This document shows, in pieces, positions 34,803 to 45,437 of a stretch of 64,000 nucleotides of DNA. This DNA comes from Janthinobacterium sp. SUN073 (GTDB taxonomy: Bacteria; Pseudomonadota; Gammaproteobacteria; Burkholderiales; Burkholderiaceae_D), in contig NZ_JAPUBT010000015.1 in the NCBI RefSeq assembly GCF_030397665.1, positions 1 to 64,000 on the forward strand. Reading direction: 5' to 3'. The number at the start of each line of letters is the position of its first letter. Position 1 is the first letter of the stretch. The translations under genes were made by a program, and so were the position numbers. Under the pieces are notes generated by a model. The model had not been told where the DNA came from and did not search any database. It saw nothing but the letters and a program-made list of their open reading frames with translations.

Positions 34803-37673
34803 TTAGCTGGCCAGCGCCAATAAATCGACCACTTCCAGGCCCGCCAGGTCTTGCGTCGTGTTGCCCGCAAACGCGGCGCGGCTCGGTTGGCCGTTTTTCA
34901 GCCAGGTGCGCGTGACGTCCTTGATCTGCGCCAGGGTGCAAGTCAGCACGCCGGTGCGGAACTGCTGGCGTACGGCTTCCGTCGTACCGCGCTGCTGCAT
35001 GTTCCACGCCGTCAGCGCTTCCGCGTACGGCGAGTGCGGCTTGTCGAGGCCCTTGATGACGCAGATGATGGCTTCTTCCACCTGCTCTTGCGAGAAGTCG
35101 CCGTCGAGGATTTGATCGAGCGTCGTGCCGAAGTCGGCGTACGTGCCGGCCAGGCGTGGATCGCGGTAGGAACTCAGGGTGAACGTGCCGGCGCCGGCTG
35201 CATAGCTGGCGCTGCCGCCATACGCGCCGCCTTTTTCGCGCAGGGCCGTATGCAGCACCTGATTCGTCATCAGTTCGGCGGCCACGGCCAGGGCGGCAGC
35301 GTCCGGATTGTGCACGCCCGGCACGGCCCAGGAAACGAAGCAATGGTTGATCTGGCTCGTCGCATGCAGGGCCGTGTTGGCCAGCGGCAATGCGACAGGT
35401 GCGACGTCAATGGCTGGTGCTGCCGCCTGCGTGCTGGCCGCCGGCAATTCCAGCAAACGGGCCAGGGCGATGCCGTCGTGCTCCAGGCCGGCGCACAGCA
35501 CGGTTGGTGACTGGGCGATGATGTGCGCGTGCAGGGTGTCGAGTTCGCGGGCGATTTCCTGCAAGCCTGCCGAGGTTTTGCTCAGCTGTTGCAAACGGCG
35601 GTAGAACGGCAGTGCGGCCGGGCCGCCGACGATGTCGTCGAAGCGGCGCGTGGGCGACAGGGGCGCTGCCGAGGCGAGCATGGCGTAGCGGTTGCCCGAT
35701 TCGGCCAGGCTGCTCAATTTGTCTTGCACCAGGCTTTCGATCAGGAAGGCAAGGCGCTCTTCTTCATCGAAGCGGGGCTTGGCGATCCACGCCGACAGCA
35801 CGGCGGCGATCGCCGCGTGTTCTTCGCGCAAGCCGCTGGCCGAGAACGAGAGTTCCACGCGCATGGCTTGCTGCGGGCGGGGAATGGCTTCCAGGCCGAT
35901 GTGGAACGACGGCACCATGCTCTGGCGCCAGGCGCTGGCGTCGTCGAACGACATGTCGCCCACGCCCAGTTCCGGCGCCAGGTCCGTGTACAGGCGCAGC
36001 CATGGCCATGACGCTTCCGGCAGGCTCGACACGTCGTACAGCACGTTGGCATAGCTGATGCCGTTCGAGGCGATACTGAACGCTACGGCGCCATCGATCG
36101 CCGGGGGAATCGGCAAGGCCGGGCGCGGCGCGGCGCTGACGTCGCCGGGGCGGATGCGCGGCAGCACTTCCGAATTCGATGGCAGTTGCTGATGCGCTTC
36201 CAGCGCGGCGGACTCGGCCACGATGTGCTCGCGCTCGGCATCCGTCAGCTGCGCTTGCAGGGCCGCCAGCTTGGCGTCTTCCTGGGCGGCGCGGTCCGTG
36301 AAGTAGGCGCTGTCGGGCACCACGTGCGTCGTCAGACGGGTCGGGTTGGCGATCAGCTCGCGCACCAGTTGCTTGAAGAATTCCGGATCTTCGATCTGCT
36401 GCTCCAGCGTTTCCAGGATCGCCGCATTGTCGAAGGCGTCCATGACGTCGCCGCCATACATGGCCAGCGGCAAGGCGTGCAGCAAGCGGCCCAGGCCATA
36501 CGGCATGCGGCCGCTGCTGATTTCACGCTGGCTGTATTTGATATCGCGCAAGGCGGCGTGCAGCACGGCGGCGGGAATGCCCTCTTCCGCCGTCTCTTCC
36601 AGCGCGGTCCAGATGCGCTGGTGCGCGTCGGCGATCTGTTCCTGCGTCAAACCTTCCATGCCGATATGGAACACCATCTGGCGGATGCCCGCGTCGCGGC
36701 CATTCATATCTGATGGGCGGCCATAGCCGGCCGATTCCATGGCGCGCATGACGGGCGCCGACGATTCACCCAGCAAGCCGTGCGACAGCAGATGCGCGTG
36801 GTAGTAGGCGATAGGGTCGCTCGACTCACCCATCAGCCAGGCGAATTGCAGGCCGAATTCATCGTCGCGCGCTTCCTGCGACGGAATTTTGACGATATTT
36901 TCCTGCGGCGCGGTCCACGCGGGTGCCAGCTGCGGCAAGCGGCGTTCGGAGAAACCGCTGAGTTTTGACAGTACGCGTTCGGCCACTTGTTCCTGCACGG
37001 CCGACGCTTCGATATTGCCGGCAGTCATGATCACGGCTTGCGACGGATGGTAGTGGCTGGCGTGGAATTCTTTCAGCATGTCATGCGTCAGCTCGGGGAT
37101 ATTGAGCGGATCGCCGCCCGATTCCACTTCATACGTTGTGCCCTTGAGCAAGGCGCTGGCGATGCCGCTGTCGAGCGCGCGCATGGGGCTGTTGAAAGCG
37201 CCCTTCATTTCATTGAAGACGATGCCCTGGTACACGAGTTTCTCGCCTTCGAACGCGTGGCGCCAGCCTTCCTGGCGGAAATTCAGGTAATCGAGGTTCG
37301 GAAAGAAGGCCGCGTCCAGGTAGACGTCGAGCAGGTTGAAGAAATCCTTGCGGTCGGTGCTGGCGAACGGGTACACGGTGCGGTCCGGATAGGTCATCGC
37401 ATTCATGAAGGTGGCCGTCGAGCGGCGCAGCATCGAGAAGAAGGGGTCGCGCACCGGGTAGCGCGACGAGCCGCACAGCGCCAGGTGTTCGAGGATGTGG
37501 GCGCGGCCGTCGCTTACTTCCGGCACAGTGGGAAAGGCCACCAGGAACACCATCTCAGCCTGCTCGGTATGCATGTGGATATGGCGCATGCCCGTTGCCG
37601 GCTCGACATATTGCTCGATGGTTGCCTGCAAGACTGGAATGAAGTTGCTGCTGACTTTTTCAAATGTGCTCAT
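34803..37673 (-). CDS. M16C metallopeptidase (insulinase/PreP family)
   Basis: 956 residues. The zinc site HILEH (inverted HxxEH motif, near residue 62) is intact in the first domain, followed by a second conserved Glu region. Four M16 domains over 950 residues are the PreP/Cym1 (M16C) architecture, which digests peptides in a closed chamber. No signal peptide is visible, so the protein is probably cytoplasmic. ATG 37673 gives MSTFEKVSSNFIPV; the frame extends to 37781 without conservation. Confidence 0.85.
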   Translation of the reverse strand: MSTFEKVSSNFIPVLQATIEQYVEPATGMRHIHMHTEQAEMVFLVAFPTVPEVSDGRAHILEHLALCGSSRYPVRDPFFSMLRRSTATFMNAMTYPDRTVYPFASTDRKDFFNLLDVYLDAAFFPNLDYLNFRQEGWRHAFEGEKLVYQGIVFNEMKGAFNSPMRALDSGIASALLKGTTYEVESGGDPLNIPELTHDMLKEFHASHYHPSQAVIMTAGNIEASAVQEQVAERVLSKLSGFSERRLPQLAPAWTAPQENIVKIPSQEARDDEFGLQFAWLMGESSDPIAYYHAHLLSHGLLGESSAPVMRAMESAGYGRPSDMNGRDAGIRQMVFHIGMEGLTQEQIADAHQRIWTALEETAEEGIPAAVLHAALRDIKYSQREISSGRMPYGLGRLLHALPLAMYGGDVMDAFDNAAILETLEQQIEDPEFFKQLVRELIANPTRLTTHVVPDSAYFTDRAAQEDAKLAALQAQLTDAEREHIVAESAALEAHQQLPSNSEVLPRIRPGDVSAAPRPALPIPPAIDGAVAFSIASNGISYANVLYDVSSLPEASWPWLRLYTDLAPELGVGDMSFDDASAWRQSMVPSFHIGLEAIPRPQQAMRVELSFSASGLREEHAAIAAVLSAWIAKPRFDEEERLAFLIESLVQDKLSSLAESGNRYAMLASAAPLSPTRRFDDIVGGPAALPFYRRLQQLSKTSAGLQEIARELDTLHAHIIAQSPTVLCAGLEHDGIALARLLELPAASTQAAAPAIDVAPVALPLANTALHATSQINHCFVSWAVPGVHNPDAAALAVAAELMTNQVLHTALREKGGAYGGSASYAAGAGTFTLSSYRDPRLAGTYADFGTTLDQILDGDFSQEQVEEAIICVIKGLDKPHSPYAEALTAWNMQQRGTTEAVRQQFRTGVLTCTLAQIKDVTRTWLKNGQPSRAAFAGNTTQDLAGLEVVDLLALAS

Positions 37674-37971
37674 GCGGTATGGGATCTCTTCAGTAGGTGA
37701 AACGGATAGTCGGTGGGGCTGCATCACAGGTGGGGGCAAAGTGGCGTAATGCCAGGGCTGGCCGCCAGGGCGGGGTGTCACTTTGATGCCTGCGTGAAGT
37801 TTTCCCTATTGTACTAGGAGTATTCGTGCGCCGCCGCCAAGGCCTTGCTGGCGGCCGGAAAAGCGACATTGTTGCAAAATTGATCATTTCCGGGTGGGTG
37901 GCGTCTGCGAATGAAAGCTTAGCGTACCATGCGCCTTTTCCCCCTTGCTGACTGAACCGAAGGCGCTTACC

Positions 37972-39384
37972 TTGTCCAGACTGTCCTTTCGCCAACTGTT
38001 ATTTGCCGCCTTCATTTTGACGACGGGCATCTTGACGGCCACCTCCGTGCAAGCCCTGCTGACCCTGGAACACCTGGCGCGGCTGGGGCGCGAGACGGCG
38101 GCGCAGGCGATTGCCCTGACGGAACAGTCGCAGCGCCTGTCCGAGCGCACCCTGGCCATGGAGCGCAGCGCGCGCCAGTTCCTCGTGCTCGATGATCCCG
38201 TGTTCCGCGAGCGTTATGCGGCGGCCCGCGACGAAGCGACGGCGGCGCTGCAAGTGCTGAACCGGGCCACGCCCGAGTTTGCCTCGCAGTTGGCCGACGA
38301 GTGGACGGCGCAGGCGCAAGCGGCGTGGGAAGTCTTGCAAGCGGGTAAGCGCCGCAAGCGCGATGGCCACGCCGTTGTGTACCGCGCGTTTGCCCGCATG
38401 ACGCAGATCAATGACAGCCTGGCGCGCGAAAGCAAGACGGAAATCGGCAGCCGCAACGACGCCCTGCTGGCCGAGCTGGAACGCCAGCGCCGCGTGCTCG
38501 GCGTGCTGGTGGGCGGCGCCGTGCTGCTGGCGGCCGTGCTGGCCACCTGCTTCGGCTTCTTGCTGTCGCGCCCGCTGCGCCGCATCGAGTCGGCTATCGA
38601 GCGCCTGGGCGAAAAGCGCTATGACCAGCGCATCGTCGTCGGTGGCCCGGCCGATACGCGTCGCCTGGGCCAGCAGCTGGACTGGCTGCGCCAGCGCCTG
38701 GCGGACCTCGATGCCGACAAGGAGCGCTTCCTGCGCCATATCTCGCATGAACTGAAGACGCCGCTGGCGGCCCTGCGCGAAGGCGTGGCCTTGCTGGAAG
38801 ACGAGGTGGCCGGCAAACTCAGCGATGGCCAGCGCGAAATCGCCGGCATCCTGCAGCAAAACACGGCCTCGCTGCAAAACCAGATCGAAGACTTGCTGCG
38901 CTACAATACTGCCGCCTTTGACGCCCAGCATCTGGCGCACAGCAAGGTCGACTTGCTGGTCTTGCTGCAAGATGTGGTGGCCGGGCAGCGCCTGCAATGG
39001 CTGGCGCGCCGTTTGACGGTCGAAGTGCGGGGCGAATCCTTGATCGTGCAGGCCGACCGCGACAAGCTGGCGACGGTGCTGGCGAATCTGCTGTCGAATG
39101 CCGTGCGCTTCAGTCCGGAAGGCGGCACCGTGCGCTTCAGCTTGTCCAGCGAAGGCCACCGCGTGTGCATCGACTGCATCGACGAGGGTGCCGGCGTGGC
39201 GCCCGAGGATGCCGCGCGCATTTTTGAACCGTTTTACCAGGGAGTGCGCCAAGCGGCCGGCGCGCGCAACGGCAATGGTATCGGCCTGTCCATCGTGCGC
39301 GAATATATCGCCGCCCACGATGGCAGCGTCACTCTTTTACCGCGCCAGGCTGGCGCGCATTTTCGGATAGAACTGCCCTTATGA
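37972..39384 (+). CDS. glrK: Sensor histidine kinase GlrK (QseE-like)
   Basis: About 470 residues. TM1 (about 7-27), a periplasmic helical domain, TM2 (about 185-205), HAMP, a HisKA domain with His259 in ISHELKTPL, and an HATPase domain (LANLLSNAVRFSPEGG, GNGIGLSIVREYIAAH). It phosphorylates GlrR. TTG 37972 has AAGGCG 8 bases upstream and is chosen; TTG 37945 is an alternative (no ATG is available). The gene is coupled by ATGA to the lipoprotein gene, in the same order as E. coli glrK-qseG-glrR. Confidence 0.88.
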   Translation: MSRLSFRQLLFAAFILTTGILTATSVQALLTLEHLARLGRETAAQAIALTEQSQRLSERTLAMERSARQFLVLDDPVFRERYAAARDEATAALQVLNRATPEFASQLADEWTAQAQAAWEVLQAGKRRKRDGHAVVYRAFARMTQINDSLARESKTEIGSRNDALLAELERQRRVLGVLVGGAVLLAAVLATCFGFLLSRPLRRIESAIERLGEKRYDQRIVVGGPADTRRLGQQLDWLRQRLADLDADKERFLRHISHELKTPLAALREGVALLEDEVAGKLSDGQREIAGILQQNTASLQNQIEDLLRYNTAAFDAQHLAHSKVDLLVLLQDVVAGQRLQWLARRLTVEVRGESLIVQADRDKLATVLANLLSNAVRFSPEGGTVRFSLSSEGHRVCIDCIDEGAGVAPEDAARIFEPFYQGVRQAAGARNGNGIGLSIVREYIAAHDGSVTLLPRQAGAHFRIELPL

Positions 39385-39919
39385 TGACGAGAACTTCTCT
39401 GGCCGGCATGGCCGCCTGCGCGCTGCTATTGGGCGCTTGCGCCGCCAAGCCTCCTATCCAGACGCCCGTGCTGGTGCAAACGCCGCCGCGCGTGGTGATG
39501 GTGATGGACCCCCAGCTGACCGAACTGCTGGCGTATCAAGGCGCCTTGCGCCTGATGACGCCGTCGGAACTGGTGAAAGCGCAGCTGGACCTGGCGAAGG
39601 CCGATCACGCGCCGTCCAACACCATCCGCCGCGCCATGCTGCAAGCGACCGTGCGCGGCCCCGGCGACCTGGCCCGCGCGCAAGCCTTGCTGGAACCGCT
39701 GGCCACAGCCACGGGCAAGGACGCGCAACTGCTGGCGCCGCTGGTGCAATTGCTCAGCAGCCAGTATGCGGAACTGCGCCGCCAGGAAGAGAGTATCGAC
39801 AAGCTCAATGCGCAGCTGCGCGACGCCCAGCGCCGCAACGACTTGCTCAATGAAAAACTCGAGGCGCTGAAAAACATCGAGCGCAGCTTGTCCGTGCGCC
39901 CTGCCGCGGGAGCGCCGAA

Positions 39920-39923
<4 letters not shown>
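39381..39923 (+). CDS. qseG: QseG-like lipoprotein of the GlrK/GlrR system
   Basis: 180 residues. A signal peptide ends in the lipobox LGAC, then a Pro-rich linker, helices and a C-terminal coiled coil (LRRQEESIDKLNAQLRDAQRRNDLLNEKLEALKN). In E. coli QseG is an outer membrane lipoprotein that contacts the GlrK sensor and enhances its kinase activity. Position between glrK and glrR and overlaps of four bases on both sides make the assignment strong despite little motif content. Confidence 0.8.
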
Positions 39924-41299
<1,376 letters not shown>

Positions 41300-41308
41300 A
41301 GCGTGAAT

Positions 41309-41321
41309 AATCAATGGCTTA
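41309..41321 (+). promoter_or_regulatory. IHF consensus match 1
   Basis: AATCAATGGCTTA fits WATCAA-N4-TTR fully, between the two GlrR-type sites. Such short consensus matches can occur by chance in AT-rich DNA, but the position is sensible for DNA bending. Confidence 0.5.
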
Positions 41322-41351
41322 CTGTTAAATATTGATTGTCTTGCCACAAGC

Positions 41352-41369
41352 TGTCGTCGTCAGGCGACA
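41352..41369. promoter_or_regulatory. GlrR-type upstream activator site 2
   Basis: TGTC-GTCGTCAGGC-GACA, again an exact TGTC-N10-GACA, 77 bases from site 1 and 94 bases upstream of the -24/-12 element. Confidence 0.8.
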
Positions 41370-41430
41370 AAAAGCCCCGATTTTCGGGCCAGATCCGGCG
41401 GAAACGTGTTGGAAAAATCGAGTTTGACTG

Positions 41431-41443
41431 TAAGTCGTTGATT
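41431..41443 (-). promoter_or_regulatory. IHF consensus match 2
   Basis: On the minus strand the sequence reads AATCAACGACTTA, a full WATCAA-N4-TTR match. It lies between activator site 2 and the sigma54 promoter, where a bend would bring GlrR to RNA polymerase. Confidence 0.55.
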
Positions 41444-41462
41444 TTGAATGCAATTTAAAAGC

Positions 41463-41478
41463 TGGCACGGTGCTTGCT
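41463..41478 (+). promoter_or_regulatory. Sigma54 (-24/-12) promoter
   Basis: TGGCACGGTGCTTGCT is a perfect match to the consensus TGGCACG-N4-TTGCW. Transcription would start near 41489, leaving about 66 bases of 5' leader before the BON gene. Confidence 0.88.
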
Positions 41479-41554
41479 GTATGGGTAGATGTGACGCTTC
41501 AACGTGTTGCTTTATCTAAGTAAGAAGCTTTTAACTTCATTGAGAGGAACTACC

Positions 41555-41917
41555 ATGCAAACATCGAAACTGTTCAATACCCTGGTCGCCGCTATCGTAC
41601 TGTCGGGCGCCTCGATCACCGCTTCGCATGCCGCTGAGTCCGCACCAAAAGCACAAGCTCCTGCTGACACTGTCGTGGCCGCCAACGCCGCCGCTGCCGT
41701 CCCTGATGAAACCATCACTTCCTCGGCCAAGGCCGCCCTGAGCGCCGATGCGCAAGCCGCTACCCTGCCAGTCAAGGTAGCAACCCAGCAAGGTGTGGTC
41801 GTCCTGTCGGGCGATGTCCCGAGCGCCGAAGCGGGTGACCGCGTCGTGCAGATCGTCGCTTCCGTGAGCGGCGTGAAAGAAATCAAGAACGAGCTGAAAG
41901 TCAAAGCCGCCGGTTAA
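41555..41917 (+). CDS. Secreted BON-domain protein (OsmY-like)
   Basis: 120 residues. A signal peptide (MQTSKLFNTLVAAIVLSGASITASHA) is followed by an Ala-rich linker and one BON domain (about 52-118; TLPVKVATQQGVVVLSGDVPS and VSGVKEIKNELKV). BON proteins such as OsmY act in the periplasm on membrane or protein stability. ATG 41555 follows GAGAGGAACTACC. It is preceded by a GlrR/IHF/sigma54 control region and followed by a strong terminator, so it is a single-gene unit likely induced by envelope stress through GlrK/GlrR. Confidence 0.85.
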   Translation: MQTSKLFNTLVAAIVLSGASITASHAAESAPKAQAPADTVVAANAAAAVPDETITSSAKAALSADAQAATLPVKVATQQGVVVLSGDVPSAEAGDRVVQIVASVSGVKEIKNELKVKAAG

Positions 41918-41946
41918 ACGCCCTCGCGCTGTACTTTACTCCGGGT

Positions 41947-41975
41947 TGCCCTGTCTGCGGACAGGGCATTTTTTT
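41947..41975 (+). terminator. Rho-independent terminator of the BON gene
   Basis: 9-bp perfect stem TGCCCTGTC / GACAGGGCA with loop TGCG (41956-41959), followed by seven T residues (41969-41975). It also faces the convergent lipoprotein gene. Confidence 0.9.
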
Positions 41976-41982
41976 GTCTATT

Positions 41983-42426
41983 TCAGTTGGTCTTGACAGT
42001 TTCGGCAGACGCTTGCGGGGGCGGCAGTGCCACCGGGGCTATGGCGATGTCCCGCATCTGGATTGTCGTCGTATTGGGATAATCAAAGCCAGCGCCGGTG
42101 TTCCGGTCGACAATGTAGCCTATGCCACCACCCAGTAGAATATTGCCCCATACGGCACCATTCGACTTAGATACCAGAGTCGAACTTCCAGACAGATTGC
42201 CTTTTTTGCAGTCGACGATCATGTCGCCGGTGCTCTTATGCACCATAACGCTGCCAGGGCTGACAACGAACCAGTTGCCCGCATCGTTGCTGAGATTGCA
42301 ACCAATGCCCGACACTTCCTTGCTCTCATGAATGGTTTGGATAGATACAGGCTGAAATTTTTCGCCCGCGACGGATGCGCAGCCAGTCAACGCCAGTGAT
42401 GCTAAAACAACAGATAATTTATACAT
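41983..42426 (-). CDS. Hypothetical lipoprotein
   Basis: 147 residues. The signal peptide ends in the lipobox LTGC (Cys about residue 16). A glycine-zipper-like segment (GAVWGNILLGGGIGYIVDRNTGAGFDYP) may insert in or contact a membrane. No function is known; similar proteins occur singly in many Gram-negatives. Lower GC than the neighbours. The 284 bases on its right are AT-rich and hold no gene that can be supported. Confidence 0.65.
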   Translation of the reverse strand: MYKLSVVLASLALTGCASVAGEKFQPVSIQTIHESKEVSGIGCNLSNDAGNWFVVSPGSVMVHKSTGDMIVDCKKGNLSGSSTLVSKSNGAVWGNILLGGGIGYIVDRNTGAGFDYPNTTTIQMRDIAIAPVALPPPQASAETVKTN

Positions 42427-42710
42427 GTTTACCCTAGGTGTAGTTGTAATTTTTAAAACAAACTAGTGTAAATTGGCATTGTTTATTTATCTATGAAAAT
42501 ATTTTAATTGTGGAAATTTTGTTTCTTTTATGATGAATCATTGGAAGTACACATCGGCTTCATAGCAAATCCACCTTCATTCTCGTCGCATGATTTTTAC
42601 CGATGAGGAATCCATATCAACGGTAGAATAGCCAGCACTGGCGCCGTTTCCGGCGCTTTTTGTCATCCATGGCGCAGTGTTGCAAGGCTGGGCCGCTACC
42701 AGGCTACCGC

Positions 42711-43715
42711 ATGTCTTCTTTTTCCCCCGCCGCCCTGCTGCGCAATCTGAAACCCGACAATTTCACCATCGCCCTGCTCGTCACCGTGGCGCTGGCCAGC
42801 TTCCTGCCCTGCACGGGCCAGACGGCCGTGGTCTTCGGTCACGTCACCACCGTCGCCATCGGCGCCCTGTTCTTCCTGCATGGCGCCAAGTTGTCGCGCG
42901 AAGCCGTGGTGGCCGGCGTCATGCACTGGCGCTTGCACTTGCTGGTGCTGGCCAGCACGTTCATCTTGTTTCCCCTGCTGGGCCTGGCCCTGCGGCCGCT
43001 GGCGCTGACTTTTCTCACGCCCGAGCTGTACGTGGGCATCCTGTTCCTGTGCGCCCTGCCGTCCACCGTGCAATCGTCGATCGCCTTGACCGCCATGGCG
43101 CGCGGCAATGTGCCGGCGGCCATCTGCAGCGCCTCGGCCTCGAATTTCATCGGCATTTTTCTTGCGCCCATCCTGGTCGGCTTGCTGGTGGCGAAAGGCG
43201 GGGCAAGCAAGTCGTCGGTGGACGCCGTGCTGTCCATCGTCATGCAACTGCTGCTGCCGTTCCTGGCCGGCCAGTTCCTGCGCCGCTGGATCGGCCGCTG
43301 GGTCGACCGCCATAAAGCCACCCTGAAATACGTCGACCAGGGTTCGATCTTGCTGGTGGTCTACACGGCCTTCAGCGAAGCCGTCAGCGAAGGCCTGTGG
43401 CATACGATTTCGGTGGAAACGCTGGTGGCGCTGGGCCTGTTCAGCATCTTGCTGCTGGCGCTGGTCCTGGGCCTGATGACGTTCATCAGCCGCCGCCTGG
43501 GTTTTAACAAGGAAGACGAGATCGCCATCGTCTTTTGCGGTTCGAAGAAAAGCCTGGCCAGCGGCGTACCCATGGCCAAGGTGCTGTTTGCCACCCACTC
43601 GCTGGGCATGGTGATTTTGCCGCTGATGCTGTTCCACCAGATTCAGCTGATGATCTGCGCCGTGATTGCGCAGCGCTATGCCCGGCGCGATGAGGAGGCG
43701 GTGGCGCGCGTCTAG
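42711..43715 (+). CDS. Bile acid:sodium symporter family protein (YfeH-like)
   Basis: 334 residues, nine to ten TM segments. ALPSTVQSSIALTAMARGNVPAAICSASASNFIGIFLAPIL and FCGSKKSLASGVPMAKVLF are the two discontinuous-helix motifs that bind sodium in the BASS/SBF family. The substrate in bacteria of this subgroup is not settled. ATG 42711 gives MSSFSPAALLRNL; a longer frame from 42660 is less likely. Confidence 0.85.
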   Translation: MSSFSPAALLRNLKPDNFTIALLVTVALASFLPCTGQTAVVFGHVTTVAIGALFFLHGAKLSREAVVAGVMHWRLHLLVLASTFILFPLLGLALRPLALTFLTPELYVGILFLCALPSTVQSSIALTAMARGNVPAAICSASASNFIGIFLAPILVGLLVAKGGASKSSVDAVLSIVMQLLLPFLAGQFLRRWIGRWVDRHKATLKYVDQGSILLVVYTAFSEAVSEGLWHTISVETLVALGLFSILLLALVLGLMTFISRRLGFNKEDEIAIVFCGSKKSLASGVPMAKVLFATHSLGMVILPLMLFHQIQLMICAVIAQRYARRDEEAVARV

Positions 43716-43731
43716 AGGACGTACGGGCCGC

Positions 43732-44496
43732 TTACAGGCGCACTGGCCACGTCAGCGCGTCAAGCAACGTTCCCGGCGCCTTGCCTGTGTCCAAACCCGT
43801 CGGGGGATATTCTCCTGCGCGGGGAATATGGTGGGTGCCGAATAACCAGTCGAAGAAGGGGAACAGCCCTGCGAAATTACAGTTGAAATGTTCAGCTTGC
43901 GCCGAGTGATGAACGCGATGGTACTGAGGTGAATTGAAAAACATCCAGTAACGGCCAAAGCCGACCCGCACATTCATATGCGGGAAAACATGATACAAGC
44001 CCAGGAACCCGTACATTCCTAAAATCACCAGGTTGGTCTTGAATAAGATCCCCGCAAGCAGATAGATACTGAGTGCCTTGATGCCCGCTTCGGCCCAATA
44101 GTGCCTGGTCGTTGTGCTGGCATTCATGGCCGTATCGCTGTGATGGAAGGAATGCATTGCCCACATGGCGGGTACGCGATGTTGCACGCGATGAAAGGCG
44201 TATTCCAGAAAATCCATGCAGAGGGCATACACGATGAATGCCGGCGCCAGCATCCAGCCTGAAGAGTCGAGATCGATGAACCCGCCACCGGCCGCATTGA
44301 CAAGCTGTACCGTGACGATGGCCGTGAGCGGGGCAAGCATTGCGCCGCTGGCGGCATAGATGAACATATACGCAAGATTGAAGCGTGACGCCCCCGAAGG
44401 CTGTTGCTGCAGGGGATGCCTCTTCTCGATGACTAATGCCACAAGAATGACCGCCAGGAGTATCAAGGGGCCAAGCAATACCGCTGCGTATCCCAT
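43732..44496 (-). CDS. Sterol desaturase / fatty acid hydroxylase family protein
   Basis: 254 residues, four TM segments and the family's histidine boxes: HRVQH, HSFHHS and HRVHHS, which bind a di-iron centre for hydroxylation or desaturation of lipids in the membrane. The substrate is unknown. It stands alone between two convergent/divergent neighbours; the upstream gap holds the molybdate promoter on the other strand. Confidence 0.85.
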   Translation of the reverse strand: MGYAAVLLGPLILLAVILVALVIEKRHPLQQQPSGASRFNLAYMFIYAASGAMLAPLTAIVTVQLVNAAGGGFIDLDSSGWMLAPAFIVYALCMDFLEYAFHRVQHRVPAMWAMHSFHHSDTAMNASTTTRHYWAEAGIKALSIYLLAGILFKTNLVILGMYGFLGLYHVFPHMNVRVGFGRYWMFFNSPQYHRVHHSAQAEHFNCNFAGLFPFFDWLFGTHHIPRAGEYPPTGLDTGKAPGTLLDALTWPVRL

Positions 44497-44602
44497 CGTT
44501 TAACCCTGGAAAGTAGTTGATACTGCTCTATTTTTAAAAATAGTCCGACCATCCGCATCTGTCAATGCCATTGGCATTCACTTGACCCACGCCATGGCAG
44601 AA

Positions 44603-44626
44603 CGCTATATATGCGTGTATATTACG
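44603..44626. promoter_or_regulatory. ModE-type operator
   Basis: CGCTATATA (44603-44611) and, after a short spacer, TGTATATTACG to 44626 form an imperfect palindrome like the E. coli ModE operator of modA (CGTTATAT... TACATAACG). It lies 37 bases upstream of the modA start codon. Confidence 0.7.
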
Positions 44627-44662
44627 CTCCTTGTTCACCGTTCACTTTACAAGGATACGATC

Positions 44663-45421
44663 ATGCGCCTCACCTCCCTCGCCCGCCTGCTTGGCACCGC
44701 TCTTCTCGCTACCGCCGCCACCTCCGCCTTTGCCGGCGAAGTGGTGGTGTCGGCCGCGGCCAGCCTGACGAATGCGTTCAAGGATGCGGCGCAAAGCTAT
44801 GAGGCGCAATATCCGGGCAGCAAGGTGTCCTTGAACTTCGCCGCTTCGGGCGTGCTGCTGCAACAGATCGTCAAGGGCGCGCCCGTGGACGTGTTTGCTT
44901 CGGCCGACCAGGAAACCATGGATGCGGCGCAAAAGCAGGGCCTGGTGCTGCCGGCCGACCGGCAGGATTTCGTCGGCAACAGCCTGGTGCTGATCGTGCC
45001 GCACGATAGCAAGCTGGGCATCAAGAGTTTGAGCGACTTGACGCACAAGGGCGTGACCCGCGTGGCCATCGCCAACCCGGCCAGCGTGCCTGTCGGCCGC
45101 TATTCGGAAGGCGCGCTGAAGAAGGCGAAGCTGTGGGACGCCGTGCAGCCGAAGGCCATCGGCACGCAGAATGTGCGCCAGTCGCTCGACTATGTGGCGC
45201 GCGGCGAAGTCGACGCGGGCTTTGTCTACGCCACCGACGCGGCCATCATGAAGGATAAAGTCAACGTGGTGCTGGAGGTGCCCCTGGACGCGCCCGTGCT
45301 GTACCCGATCGCCACCATCAAGGGCAGCGGCAATGCGGCTGAAGCGAAGCGCTTCGTCAGCTACCTGCAGACGGCGCCGGCGCAAGCCATCCTGGCCAAA
45401 TACGGGTTTAAAAAGCCATAA
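44663..45421 (+). CDS. modA: Molybdate ABC transporter substrate-binding protein
   Basis: 252 residues. Signal peptide MRLTSLARLLGTALLATAATSAFA, then the ModA fold with AAASLTNAFKDAA and FAASGVLLQQIVKGAPVDVFASADQ. It captures molybdate or tungstate in the periplasm and delivers it to ModB/C. ATG 44663 is the start with the signal peptide and AAGGATACGATC upstream; the longer frame overlaps the operator. Confidence 0.93.
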   Translation: MRLTSLARLLGTALLATAATSAFAGEVVVSAAASLTNAFKDAAQSYEAQYPGSKVSLNFAASGVLLQQIVKGAPVDVFASADQETMDAAQKQGLVLPADRQDFVGNSLVLIVPHDSKLGIKSLSDLTHKGVTRVAIANPASVPVGRYSEGALKKAKLWDAVQPKAIGTQNVRQSLDYVARGEVDAGFVYATDAAIMKDKVNVVLEVPLDAPVLYPIATIKGSGNAAEAKRFVSYLQTAPAQAILAKYGFKKP

Positions 45422-45437
45422 AGTAAAACGACTGCAT